From NCBI GenBank assembly GCA_037043015.1, contig CM073328.1, forward strand, positions 1,103,409 to 1,167,408: 64,000 nt of DNA. The letters run 5' to 3'. The first letter of the stretch is position 1. Every line of letters starts with the position of its first letter. The notes under the pieces are model-generated. The model made no database searches, had not been told where the DNA came from, and saw only the letters and a list, made by a program, of their open reading frames with translations. The position numbers were made by a program, and so were the translations under genes. This DNA is from Bryum argenteum. Lineage: Eukaryota > Streptophyta > Bryopsida > Bryales > Bryaceae. Of this stretch, positions 21,401 to 33,819 are shown one piece after another.

Positions 21401-22180
21401 ATTGTATGTTAACTAAAGGAAAACTTGCAAAATTTAAAAACAACTTCACGTGATAATAGAATGATATTAGGCCCACTTTCACAAATTTTGACCTTTCAAA
21501 CTCATGTAAATCAAATTGGACATCACACTTATATTTCTTGAACATAAAGAAGTTGAAACTTGAAAGGTCAAATAAGCAAAACCCCAAATTAAAGCTCGAG
21601 ATTATTGTTTTCAGCTTCCACTCTCATATCAGAATATAAGGAGATTCTTCATATATTCATGTATTTTAATGCTTAATTGCTTACTTTCATTTTAAAATAA
21701 AAAATTTGACTTAAACTTAGGTTATTACTAGTGCAAAGAGGCCTACTCATTCCATTATTTGTTGGGAGATATTCGTTAGGTTCGGGTGGAATCTGAAAAG
21801 TTAAAAAAGTAGAGATGAAAAGTTTGGCTCACATATTTGGCTGCCTCATGTTTTTAAGTTTTCACGACCTGAAATAAATCTTGCCTCATTTGTCCTTCCA
21901 GTCATCCAAAAAGGCTTCCTATGGATCCATATGGAGTTGCATGTAGGTGCATGACCCTTCCAAATCCTAAGGTACTTTTTAGTGTAAGAATTTTTTTATT
22001 TTTATGTTTGGGAATCTTTCAAAACTAACATGGATCATGAAGTGGTTGATCGGTTGATTAAGAGTAAGTTAACTTTACTTTCCCAGGATATGTCTTAATG
22101 AACCCAAGAATTCTATAGAATTTATATGAATTTGTAACTCTTCAGCCATCATACTTTTTATATCTCTTCTGATGAAAAGC
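21401..22180. other. AT-rich DNA, nothing recognised
   Basis: No coding sequence or clear repeat was found. Confidence 0.5.
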
Positions 22181-25100
22181 TCCATCAAAGTAATATACTA
22201 TATACTTGCTCAACAGAAAATGGTGATCACTACATAAAATGATGATCACTACAGAATATGGAAGTTCTCGAATCTTCAAGAAGCATGTACAGTCTGGTTG
22301 AACATGCTCATGTGTGTATACATGGGCATTCTAGGCAGCATTTTACTGCCTTACATACAGCTTCACTTTCAATAATATCATTCAGAGGATCTATTCACCA
22401 TTGCTGATTGATCAACATTTCACATGTACAATTGGTCTACCAATACAGCATTTTGAGGATGATCTTAAGTATACATGCGCCTTGACTCATCTCCTCACAG
22501 AAGAGCCAACGTAATCATTCGATTGATATAATTCGAAGTTTGAATTGTAAGCGAGTGATGAAGGAGACGAAGTCCAGCAGCTTCCACCCCTGCCATACCT
22601 GCAAGCTCTTACGGAGGCTCCCAAAACGAGCCCCCATGTGAAGAGAGTCAGTCTGATTGGAAGTGGTGTACAGCTTCACTTCCATAGTTTCGTAATCGCT
22701 CACTGATTGCTCACTGGAATTTAGGCATTTGAGATAAGCATGATCTTGAGATTGCATAGCCTTGGCTCGTCTCATCACACAAAATCATCTTAAGTGATAC
22801 GTGAAAGTTTTCAAATCTCAGCTTGTGATCAAGGAAGAGTATTTCAGCAAATGCGTGCCAATCACCTGCACGCCTGTTTGGAGCACATTAATAATCCATG
22901 TGAAGAAAGAGTCGGTGTGACTGGAGGTGCCTATGGTGACTCTCTGAACGGAGCGGTCGGTCGACGACGAATGAATGTTTGCATGGCTACTCTCTGTGAG
23001 CGCCCGCCATACCCCCCTCATCTCTCTTCCTTTTTCAGGACAAGTCGAGCTACACAAGTCAGTCTGTTTGTGCTCCGCTCCTCCGTCTCTCTCCCCCTCT
23101 CATTACTCATAATTGAATATAAAGACGAGCAAGTGACCAAAACAACTTGCTTGCATTCTTCACCTTCGTTTCTCTATCCCTCCCATTCCCGATTTGTGCA
23201 AGTCAGACACAACTTCCTTGCTTTTCTCCCGCCGCTCTCCTTGCTTTTCTCCTGCCGCTCTCCTTGCTTTTTTCCCTGCTGCTCTCCGTTACAGATTCCA
23301 TAACCCATCGGCGCCGCTCTGCTTGCTTTTCTCCAGATTTTTTTGCATGACCAACTCTTCTGTCTTGCCGTGGATTTTCTTGTCCTGGATTCTGCTGCTG
23401 TTATCCTGTTCATGTGCTTGACTAAGGCTTCGTACCGATCACCTTGCCATGGGCTTCTCTGACGGCTAGGGTGCTTTTTCTCGAGCAATATTTCTGAGGT
23501 AGTGGTATGTACAATTCCTGGTGTCCGCTTCTGCTGACTGTGCTGAGAGATTTTTTTGTGTAGGACGCAAGATTCTCGCCGTGCACGAAGTCCTTCGGAC
23601 CAAAAAGTGTGGGACTTCGACCACGTAAGTTCTTCTCAAAACTATGATTCTGTCTTTTCCCGATGAGGCTTTCATAGGTGATTGAATTAAATGATGCTTT
23701 GAGTTCTGATTCAAGCTTAGAGAGCAGATCATCACCCTTAAACTTAAGTCCCAATGCTACATTCATTTGTAAGAACACTTTCGTGTTGTGACTGCATTCA
23801 GTGATCCAACTCTTCCAGAAGGAGACAGGCGTTTATACTGCGGTAAGTTAATCGCTTGTATTCTCCAATCCCTGAACTACCCAATGATTGTCTAGACTAA
23901 ACTGTGGGATGACTGTCTTCAATGTTTCTCTGAACAATTGAGATTTAATCTGTTTGAACGTTCAATACTTTGAGCTGCATGAGTTTGTTTGAACAATTGA
24001 CACTCAATTCATCTGTACTTAAAAGTGATGGTCTGGTTGGGGTACCCAAAAAGGTTGTCCCATGAACAATTGTACTCTATGCTGGTGTGACAAACATATC
24101 CATTTTTAAACTGTAATACAATAAGACTTCATTAGATGTGGTTTACATTGTCTATACTTATAATGTATCAAGAAAAAAAATTAAAAATTAAAAAATATAT
24201 TTTGAAGTAATTTTATTTGATTTTTTAGTTGAAAAAGTAAGTCATGTCCCAATAACCTAAAATCCATAGAATCAAGCAAATGGAATATCAACCATTTTCA
24301 TTTTAATATAATTTTTGAATATGACCTACATCTTCTTGTATAGAATACAAAATAATTTATTTAATAATAAAAAAATTAATTCATTGTGCACTATAATGCC
24401 TGCAAATCCCCAAATTCAACACTTTTTCCCTCATCTATGAATGGATCCAAAAAAAATAAAAAATCTAAAAGAAAATCTATAGGCATATATACTTTGATTT
24501 CAGTGAGGTGCATGATATTTTATTTTCTATTTTAGGGTCTTTTTACTTGATTAAAATGACTAAATTAGACAAACTTTGGAGGCTTTCAATAATAATAACC
24601 TAATTAGTGTGTCCAAAAAGTGATACCCCAAGCTTACCATTGCCCTTTTGAAACACAGTTCTGCTACGAGGTAATCGATGTGAAATACCCCCATCAAGTT
24701 GCAAGCAGGTGTACATCTTCCAAGCCAGCCCAACCGATGGCACCCAGGTTCAGATGGCGATGTAGCATGCCCAACACGAGGGATCGCGATCGTCCTTCTG
24801 AGATCGCGAGTGTCCTGTCGACTACGTCATTCCAGAAGCTGGAGTGGAAGAAGGTCATGGCTGAGCATCATTCTCAAGTCGTGTACAGGCTCCTCTGGAT
24901 CAACCGCATGTAAGTACACATTGCTCTCTTCCCATGGTAGCTATCGTGATTGTTAACTGCCATTTCTATACTTTCGCGACGGAGTTGCATGGTTAACGTT
25001 CTTTTTTCAGTCATCAGTTTCCGAATGCAGTTCTGGTTAGTGCTCAGATTGCTTACCTTCTGTCTCTAATCTGTGAAGCAGTATGGGACTCTTAACGAGT

Positions 25101-26221
25101 GATCTGAGCAACGACTCGGTCCAATTGGTGGAATGGCTGCTTGGGTATGAAGATCACTCCTGGCATGTATGTGAGGTAAGCATTTTGTTGCCAACCCCAC
25201 CACCTTCAGTAGAATTTCTATTACACCCACTCTGAAATCAAATTCAATAGAAACTATAATCAATACTTGATGACAATGCAATCTTACAACTGCAGGTCGA
25301 GGAACAGTACATTCAAAGCATGACCAGTTTTGTGTCGTTCTGCAAACGACCTCACCAAACCTGGCCGCAGCAGTTGAAACAGAAGGGCAGATCCATGGAG
25401 CTTTTCAAAGGTGCAGCTCGCTAAGTTCATAGTTGTGTTTGAAATTTGCACTTTTGGAGTTATTGGTTATTATAAGATAAAAGCTACTTTCACTAATCCC
25501 ACTTAGAAGGTTGTGCCCAGAGATCTTACGGCTCGAGCTTGTGAATGGACTGCCGACCATATACTGGATCGACAAGGAGCACGAGCTGTTTCTGCTTGTA
25601 GGTCCACAACGTCAGGAAGAGATTCACGCTTTGTTCCAGCAACTCACTGACAACTCGAACCAGCATCGTGGAGCAAGCACACATGACACTCTTCATCTCC
25701 CAAATGTCCCGAACCATCTCGTATCAGATGAGACCAGGAAACTGGCTTTCCGGTCAGAAGGTAAATTCAACTACTTTTCATAGTAGTCCTTTCGAAACTT
25801 CAACCTTAAGAGATTGAAATAAATGGTTTGTATTTGAGCAGGTTTCGAACAAGGCGATGTGCTCAAGGTGTTCGAGGGACTTGTTGACAAGAGGGAAAAA
25901 ACTGCTGGGCTGGGAGTGGCATTGGTCCCTCGTCCAATCGAGGCATACCTTCAGCACTTGTGGATCAAAGAAGTTCACAATGCTTCCTCGACTCTGTCCG
26001 TTGGTAGCATGAGCCACAATACTGTGAAGCTGGTGATGCCGTGGTTCTTGTGCTCTCACTGCTCGAAACCGAAGGAGGTCGGAATTCTGTTCGGATTGCG
26101 CAAAACCGTTCCTGCTCCAGTGAACATGCAGGAGGTTCTGATGAGGCTTGAGCGATTTGAGGATCAGTTCGGTACTTTTACTGTCACTCCGGATCTTAAT
26201 GAGACCGGAGTATGCTGGTAA
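22180..26221 (+). CDS. Family-K-related gene with a different 3' half
   Basis: The 5' part (22.2-24.1 kb, upstream region included) is homologous to the inverted 44.6-42.9 kb region. Shared features are promoter-like sequence (GAAGTGGTGTACAGCTTCAC), an exon 23564-23624 ending CGTSTT-like residues before GTAAGT, and an exon of about 41 bp encoding DPTLPEGDRRLYC. A pyrimidine-rich leader with tandem CTCTCCTTGCTTTTCTCC lies at 23.2-23.3 kb. Downstream exons differ from family K: 24709-24909 (WKKVMAEHHSQVVYRLLWIN), 25011-25035, about 25083-25175 (LVEWLLGYEDHSWHV), 25296-25410, 25507-25760 (PTIYWIDKEHELFLLVGPQR) and 25842-26221, ending VCW and TAA. The last two join in phase; two earlier junctions are one base out of phase, so the model or the gene is damaged. 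Cys pair CSHC lies near the C-terminus. Function unknown. Confidence 0.5.
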
Positions 26222-28378
26222 GCTCCGACATTGCTATCACACCATGGGGACTCGTAACGTTGAACCATTCATCTTTCATAAACTTAGCATTAGTATCAGA
26301 AGTTATACCAATATTTTTGTATGAGAATCACATTATGATCCTTACTTTTTGACTGCATGCTGATCTTTCCAAGTATAATAGGAAAGAATAGGGTTGTGTG
26401 TGATTGATGAAATGTTTCATTTCCTGAATTGATAGTTGGGTTTTACTAACGTTCTAGTGGTGTTGGCTGTGCAGTTTAGATTCATGAAGTAGCGATATCA
26501 AGGGAGATGATGAGTGTAAAGGACTCAAAGGTAGCAAGAAAGTCAGCTCATTTAGATTGAAACCTTTTGTGTATATGTCATTGAGGAGGTCACCTATTGT
26601 AATCAAAATGACCTCCAGATATATATTACTAGTCTTAAATGGATCTATTTGTGAATTCATTTGAACTTCTCAATTGCAAATGAATCACCATATATTAAAA
26701 GAATATTATCTTTCCACCTACTGTAGTAAAGAATGTAATTGAAGTACATACAAAATACTTATTTGGGTGGAGACTAAACTGATAGATGAGATATTTTGTT
26801 TCACCTTTTTCTAGCAATTACATAAATATGACCAGTCACTCATTGTGAATTTGTGAGGGGAGTTCTAGTTTTGATTTCAAGTAAGAAAACACTATACACA
26901 ATGCATCAAAGACTTCTTCAAAGGATAGCATGTTGTTCTTTTGAGTCAACTTGTGGGACACTTATTGTTTTGTTTTTTGCATAAAAATTGCATGGCAAGG
27001 TACTCAAATAGGTCTAATCAATTCATTCTGTGCTTTGATTTTTGAGCTTGTAAATAGACAAGACAAGTGAGAGAGGATAGCTGGCTAAGAGATATGATGA
27101 AAATTCTTGATAAGAATTTGTTTAGTCAACAATGGAAAATCCCATAAATTTGAGTCATGCATAATTATGAGCGATTGCATCGTACTCAAGTACCTTATCG
27201 ATTGATAATTTCACATAATTAAGAGGAATTGGTCATTTAGTAAATTTAAGCTTTTTAGTTAGAATATTGATTCATTGTTTTCATCACATGGAAATAATTC
27301 TTGGTGTATAGTATATCTTAGTATATAGTTTCTACATGGTTTAAGATATATCTTTTCTATGTACCATGAAGCGCATTATATCGAAGGTTGTAACAATTCT
27401 TTCCACTGTAAAAAAAACAAAAAATAAAAACTCTTGGAGTTTTCTTCATTATTCATATGATTTTCTTATATGTATATATAACTATATGATTTGTTCTTAA
27501 TCCGTTATTAAATCTTGGAAACATTACATTATCATTACAAAAGAGTAGAATTGGGAGTTAGTTTTTATATGACCCATATAACATATGTTCTCTATTGGTA
27601 TCGAAAGTTATGTACCTCACTATTTTGTTCGAACATTGTAACCTATCGAATAATGTTACATACTTTATCCAAGTGATTCTTACTTAGGAGTTCTTAATTA
27701 TTATGCTGAAAAAGTCCTTGATTCTTCTATTGCACTTTAGAGTTTAGAGAATAGATCAAACACAAGTTTGGTGAGCAAAATCCTTAGTTTGAGAAAAAGA
27801 AATCAATAACTTAGATTACCTTTCACTTTCATTTAACTTACCTATTACTATTTTGAAGGTGATGTCTAGAAAAGAAATTAAAATTTTTGTCAATGCTCTT
27901 GTTTTTTCAGAGTGACACGGAGGTGCTAAAATCTAGTCTCTTTCAATGATAACTTTTTTGATTTTCCTAGAATAACCTTGATTGAGGCAAAGCTTATGGC
28001 TCATATTAAAGGAATATTCGTAAGATTTTCCATGTACTATTTTTAGTCTAGTCTATACCCGGCATGTGTAGATCCGGTAGGCAATATCCAGTAGGATTAG
28101 TACATTGGTTATCTATTTAGCATATGTAGAGTCTTAGACTTATTTTTGCACACAAATTTTTGGGCCGACCTGACACTCAAATTGGCTAACCTATTATAAT
28201 CAACTGGATCTGACATTTAGTCAAAACCAGTCAACATATGTACTACTCTCTCCTATGCAAGAGAGTTGCTAGTTACATACTATCATTCTGCTTGTATACC
28301 ATAATATTTTGTCCAGTCTTACCTCCCATTGTTTTGTAATGCATGTTATGTTTTTAGTGGAGTAAGTGGACCTTTTAC
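26222..28378 (+). repeat. AT-rich DNA with a family A repeat copy
   Basis: About 26,820-27,330 resembles 29,700-30,130 in the same orientation (TTTTGCATAAAAATTGCATG, CATGGCAAGGTACTCAA). No gene was recognised in the rest. Confidence 0.65.
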
Positions 28379-28487
28379 TGTCGTATGATTGTCATATGAT
28401 TGTCATATGATTGTCGTATGATTGTCATGTGATTGTCGATTGTCGTATGATTGTCATATGATTGTCGATTGTCGTATGATTGTTGTT
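28379..28487. repeat. 11-bp minisatellite
   Basis: Tandem units of TCATATGATTG and TCGTATGATTG, about ten in all, with some shortened units (TCGATTG). Confidence 0.95.
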
Positions 28488-28778
28488 GCTTGTTGTAGAA
28501 ACAATCTTTTTGCCGTCTCTATTGTTTTGTCACCCCCCAACTCTACGAGTCCGTTGTAACTTGATCTCGATTAGGACGGAGTGTAATTGTGGTCTTCACT
28601 TTCCTTTCTTCCTACTTGATAGTTGATACCCCCGACAATGTTAGGTTGTATACTTGTATAGAAGTATGACTTAGACTCGGTAAGGAGAAATTTAGAAAAC
28701 CCCCCTTAACGGCTCACAACTAGTATGGCACTATCGCCCAATTATTTGAAAAAAAACAATGTACAAGTACATACAAGG

Positions 28779-28868
28779 TAACTTCTTCAATATGCTATGA
28801 GTAGAATGTATGTTAAATATAGGTAACTTCTTCAAATATGCTTTAAGTAGAATGTATCTTAAATATAG
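28779..28868. repeat. Two-copy 40-50-bp tandem repeat
   Basis: GGTAACTTCTTCAATATGCT followed by AGTAGAATGTATNTTAAATATAG occurs twice in a row. A single diverged copy stands at 32,450-32,480. Confidence 0.8.
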
Positions 28869-29349
28869 GGAAAATTGCAAAAATGTCCCTTGAGCAAACA
28901 TTTCGTATTTGCAAAAATGACAATCATTCTCTGGAAAAATTAGAATTTGCTTCAAGTAAGTTTGAATCAAATTTCATTCAATTTTATAAACTCGCTTTTA
29001 TTGTGAGGTGTTATAGCTTGCAGAACTACATATCAACAAATTGGCAAGTCGCACATGCATTGGCCCACTGACCGACCCATTAACTTCCGTCGACCATTTT
29101 GTTAGAAAAGTAACTCTAGGGGCACTATGGTGTTCTTTTGAGCTTATAACATGCCTTTTCTTTTCTATCATATATTAATTGTTAGTAAATGAAAATGAAT
29201 GAAATTCAAGTCAAACTAACTCGAAGCAGATTCTCTTCTTTTTCCTTGCTCTCAAGAAGAATGAGGGCCATTCTTGCAATTCTGAAAGAGTGGCAACCAA
29301 CCTAGCAAATATGAGATGCTTGAGAGCCATATTCACAAATTTTCCTTAA

Positions 29350-30380
29350 ATATACAATCGACAATGCTAATAAAATTTCAAAATATCATTCATTATACAA
29401 GGTACTCAATGGCTAGTCTAGATAATATGAAAGAAAGAAAGTAACATTGCCCAACAACACAAATATCACAACCTGACTTAACGACTACCTCTATCATGAT
29501 TTTGAGAGAAATTAACCAAATCAACCAATCAAATGCTCTATCCAAAGTTTGCAATCAAATGTTCTCCAATAAGCAATCTCATCATACAATATAAGCTAGG
29601 AATCAAAAAAAGAAAAGAAAAACATGAAGTGCATAACAGTGCACAGACTAATTTGCATTATATATGCTAAGACAACCTTTTGATTACCAAGCAACTCAAT
29701 CAATGTGATTAGTCATTGTGATGGGAATTTAAGCTTTAATTTCAAGTGAGGAAGCATTGTACACAATAATTACGTCAAAGACTTTCTTATAGGGTACACT
29801 TCCATAGTCAACGTGTGAGGATATTTCTTGTTTTGTCTTTTGCACATGAATTGCATGGCAAGGTACTCAACAAATCTTATCAGTCTCTCAATTTGATTTC
29901 GAAACTTATAAAAAGACAAGACTAGTGAGAGTGGACCAAACAAGAGCCACGCGGAAAAATCATGACAAGGACCTCTTTAGTCAATAGTGTCAGACTCCAT
30001 CAGCTTACTAATGCATGTGACTGATTGGATCGATAAACTCAAGTACTATACTATTAGATGTTTTATATGATTAAGAGAATCTCATCATTTGTTTATTTCC
30101 AATACTAAACTTTTAGCCAAAATGATGACCATTATTATCAGATAGGAAGAAAATCTTAGTCTTACTTCCATTTTGAATTTGATATCTCATACGATCCTAA
30201 AATGCACAGGGTGCATATGTTAAGTAGGTTGGTATAAGGTGTTATGGTTCTATTTTTACTTTATGTTCGATTAGTCATTTTGCCAATGACTAATTTAGTG
30301 ATAGAAGTACCTCACTCATGATTGGTTATCTCTTATTATTTTTGCACTAATAAAAGCAAGCATAATAGAAGTTAAGCTTT
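29350..30380 (+). repeat. AT-rich dispersed repeat family A
   Basis: Direct-orientation partner of the inverted copy at 20.44-21.40 kb and of the shorter copy at 26.8-27.3 kb. No gene. Confidence 0.8.
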
Positions 30381-32350
30381 CTCTACACCTATGTCTAGTT
30401 TCATGTATTATACTGAAACCCTTTATTATAAGATGGCAAACTCTTGGCACCCACAAACAATTTCATATGATGTTTTTAGGCAAAAGAAGTTAAAAACATG
30501 ATATTGGTAGAAAACCTTTAGCCCCTAAATGTCCCTCACTCTTCTTAGTCAAAAAGCACAATTTTCTTTAAAGTGTGAGAGTTGAAAATGGAAGTGAAAT
30601 ATTTGAATTTAACCAAAAATACATCAAGAATATTCCTTGACTTAAATATCAGCGTTGCAATTGTGAATACTACCAAAACATTTTTGAAGGACAAAAAGTC
30701 CATAACTAAACTCCTTGCACTAGAATGAGTGCCATATCTCAAAGCATTTTGAATTAAATTGAGATTTCTACTACAAAATCTAGACTTGACTTGGAATCAA
30801 ATCCAACAAATAAACAGTTTGAAAACCATTAGTAAATGAAGGAGATAGAGCTTCTCAAAGACCATGCAATTTTTGAGTTTACTTTCTAGATCTGCTTAGA
30901 GGTTGGTATCAATGGAAAGGTACACATATCAAAATAGCTTGTATAAATTTCCAAGAATTTGGTACGGCTTCTTTTTTAGTGAACTTATATCATCTCTATG
31001 TAGCTTCTATGAAGAGCGTAATTTGATAGTTGTAGCAAATTTTCCGCCACGAAATTTGATATAATAAAAATTCAACATCAATCATGTAAATTATAGATCT
31101 TGAGTTTTTTTCCTTATTTACACAAATTTTCAATGAATATTTATAATTGTCATTTTGTCCTTATTCCCTATCTAGGTCTTAGAACCACTGAACCATCAAT
31201 TAAGAGGATATTGGGGTATAGTGATCATATGATTTAAAAGACATGGTTGATATCAAAAGTTATAAAATAGACCATTTTGATTAGTTGTATGATCACCACT
31301 AAATTAGTGTTACATAGTTCTAACAAGGAAAATAGATTCCAAGTCATGAATTATAGAATAGTTCCTATATCTTCTTTATGAAAGTTCTTTAGTCTATTTA
31401 ATGCATCTTAGATATATAATTAAACACAATTTTGGTGAGCTAAATCCTTTGAGATAATAAACTTAGAGGACTTAAGTTTTCTTTAACCCTAAATTGAGCA
31501 ACTAGCCCCAAAACTTCCAAAAAGTTTCAAAACTGCCAAAAACTACCTTCGCTTGATGAAAGCTAAAAAATTTCAAATTTTGACGTACTTTTAGGTATGT
31601 AATGGTAGGATCTAGCACCTTACTTGTATGTGTATATATATATCGAATCGCACATACAAATTCTTTACCGTTTGTGAGATCCTAATGTTCAAAGTTGGAG
31701 AAAAAGTTTTTTTCCCTCGTTGTAAAAAGGGTAACTAGTCTTTTCAGGGCAGAAGTAACTGTTTTTTTATTCAAGACAAAAACATTTGATGTGTGGCTCT
31801 TCAAACTCTTGTTTCTAGGTGAGTTAGAAACACGTCTATACAATTTTTATCCTCTTGCGACCTATAAAACTTAAAAGTAATGCTTGATTATTTGCATGGA
31901 GGTTTGCTGAAATTCAACTACAAAGGATGGTCTTTGGCAATAAAAATGGAATGTGACTATGTGAGGAACAATTGGATCGAAAGTCCAAACGGTGAGATCA
32001 TGCCTTAAAAGCTTGTTTACATGTTCAAAACAAAAAAATTGACAAAAAGGAAAATATCAATTTTCGGTAAATTCTTTATATTTAAATGATTTTGGGCACA
32101 TTTTGAGAATTAACAAGCACATAGTGCAATTTGGGCAGTTTTTGGCAGATTATGAATAGTGTTTTCAAACTTGGAGCACTAATATCTCCTATATTATGAG
32201 GAATTTCAAAGCTCGAGAGGACTTTATGGAAAGGTATGAAAAACCTTCCCAACTTGCAAGAGATTTCAACTTCATACAAAATAAATTCACATATTGACCA
32301 ATCCTTGGACGAAGAATATGGCCTCAGTCGATTTTAGGGGTTAAGCTAAT
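30381..32350. repeat. AT-rich dispersed repeat family B
   Basis: About 30,530-30,910 aligns loosely with 36,770-37,060 (CTCCTTGCACTAGAATG against CCCCTTGCACTCAAATC; GAAGGAGATAGAGCTTC). About 31,660-31,720 matches 4,000-4,050, and 32,090-32,290 matches 38,090-38,340. No gene was recognised. Confidence 0.65.
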
Positions 32351-32707
32351 ATTCATCACTCTTTCAATTGATTACACCACCAAAAGTGTGGTAGTAATAT
32401 GTATTATGTGTGTCCCAACTATTCAATAAAACAATGTACAAGTACACACACGGTAACTTCTTTACTCCGCTATAGTACAATGTATACAATAAGCAAAAAT
32501 ATCATTTGTTATATATGGATTTTATGGTCCAAATCATGAACAAAACAAATAACATTGTCCAACAAGAGAGATATTACTAGACTATGGCTACCTCTATCAT
32601 TCAAGGAAAATCAATCGAGACGCCATATCCAAAGTTTGTCGCATGTCAAAACATTATACTCTAAAAGCTAAGAAACAAAAAATCTCAAAGCATGGAACAC
32701 TCAGTCC

Positions 32708-32936
32708 ATATACAGTGTAGAGTAGACACAATATACAGTTTAGAGTAGACACAAGATAGACACAATATACAGTTTAGAGTAGACACAATATACAGTTTAG
32801 AGTAAACACAATATACAGTTTAGAGTAGACACAATATACAATTTAGAGTAGACACAATATACAATTTAGAGTAGACACAATATACAGTTTAGAGTAGACA
32901 CAGTTTAGAGTAGACACAGTTTAGAGTAGACACAAT
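32708..32936. repeat. 23-bp minisatellite
   Basis: About nine to ten tandem copies of CACAATATACAGTTTAGAGT plus AGA, with shorter 14-16-bp units at the right end. Confidence 0.95.
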
Positions 32937-33819
32937 ATCAGTACCTTATATTCAATAAGTAAAGAAACACAGAATATATTACAATGCACTGAAGATCATA
33001 AGTGAGTGAAATTAACATTAAAACTTCATAATATACAGCTTCACTGAACCCAAAACAAACGAATAGCTTGAAGAACTATGCACAAAGTAGATGAACCCAA
33101 ACGCACAGTCATATACATAAAACATTCAAAAGCTCATTCAGAGATACATTAGATTTCCTTCGGTAAATACATAGATAAATGAGAACATGATGTCAAAGAT
33201 TCAAGAAATTCTTTTTTGACAAACGAATGCTACAATAGAACCTCTGCAGTTTAATATACGATACTCAAGTGGATACCAAACAATCATGATGTTAACCAAG
33301 ATTACTCCGGAATCGTGAGGACCAAGTTGGTGCTTCGTACATTCTACATGCGCTCAAAGACAACCTGATTGTCTATAAACCACTAGACTTTTCTCGAAGT
33401 CTCATGGACTCGAAGCCATTCTACCCCATTTGGTGTCCCTTCCTGCACACGAGAAAGCATCAAGTCAGCCTCTAGAATCTTTCAATTTTGGCACCACCAT
33501 ATGAACTAACTGCTTCCTGACATGCCGTTAGCGATTCAGGTCAGTTACAAGCGTGATCGAATACCTATCATGATTCACGATTGCAAGAATGGAGATAGAA
33601 AGATCCATGCAACATCAAAGAAAGCAATAAACCGGTGCAGGGATGAGTTCAATGTTTCACCTTCTGTCGAAGTATTGCTGTTGCAAAGTAGCCCTGGCGC
33701 TGAGTGCCTGCCAATAACATCGCTTCAGTTACAAGTTCCAGCACAATCTGTCTCTATTAGGAAACATTCTGCAAATCGAGACAACTCGTTTCTACGATCT
33801 GTAATGTTCTCACAGTGCA
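32937..33819. other. 3' flank of the sucrose-phosphatase gene
   Basis: No coding sequence was recognised on either strand. It probably includes the 3' untranslated region of the minus-strand gene that ends at 33820. Confidence 0.45.

Noticed and set aside
23347..23421. Short signal-peptide-like frame MTNSSVLPWIFLSWILLLLS
   Set aside because: It ends after 24 codons in a pyrimidine-rich leader and is not conserved in the homologous region near 43.5 kb.
28379..32936. CRISPR-like regular repeats (11-bp and 23-bp arrays)
   Set aside because: Units are directly adjacent with no unique spacers, and the DNA is eukaryotic nuclear. They are minisatellites.
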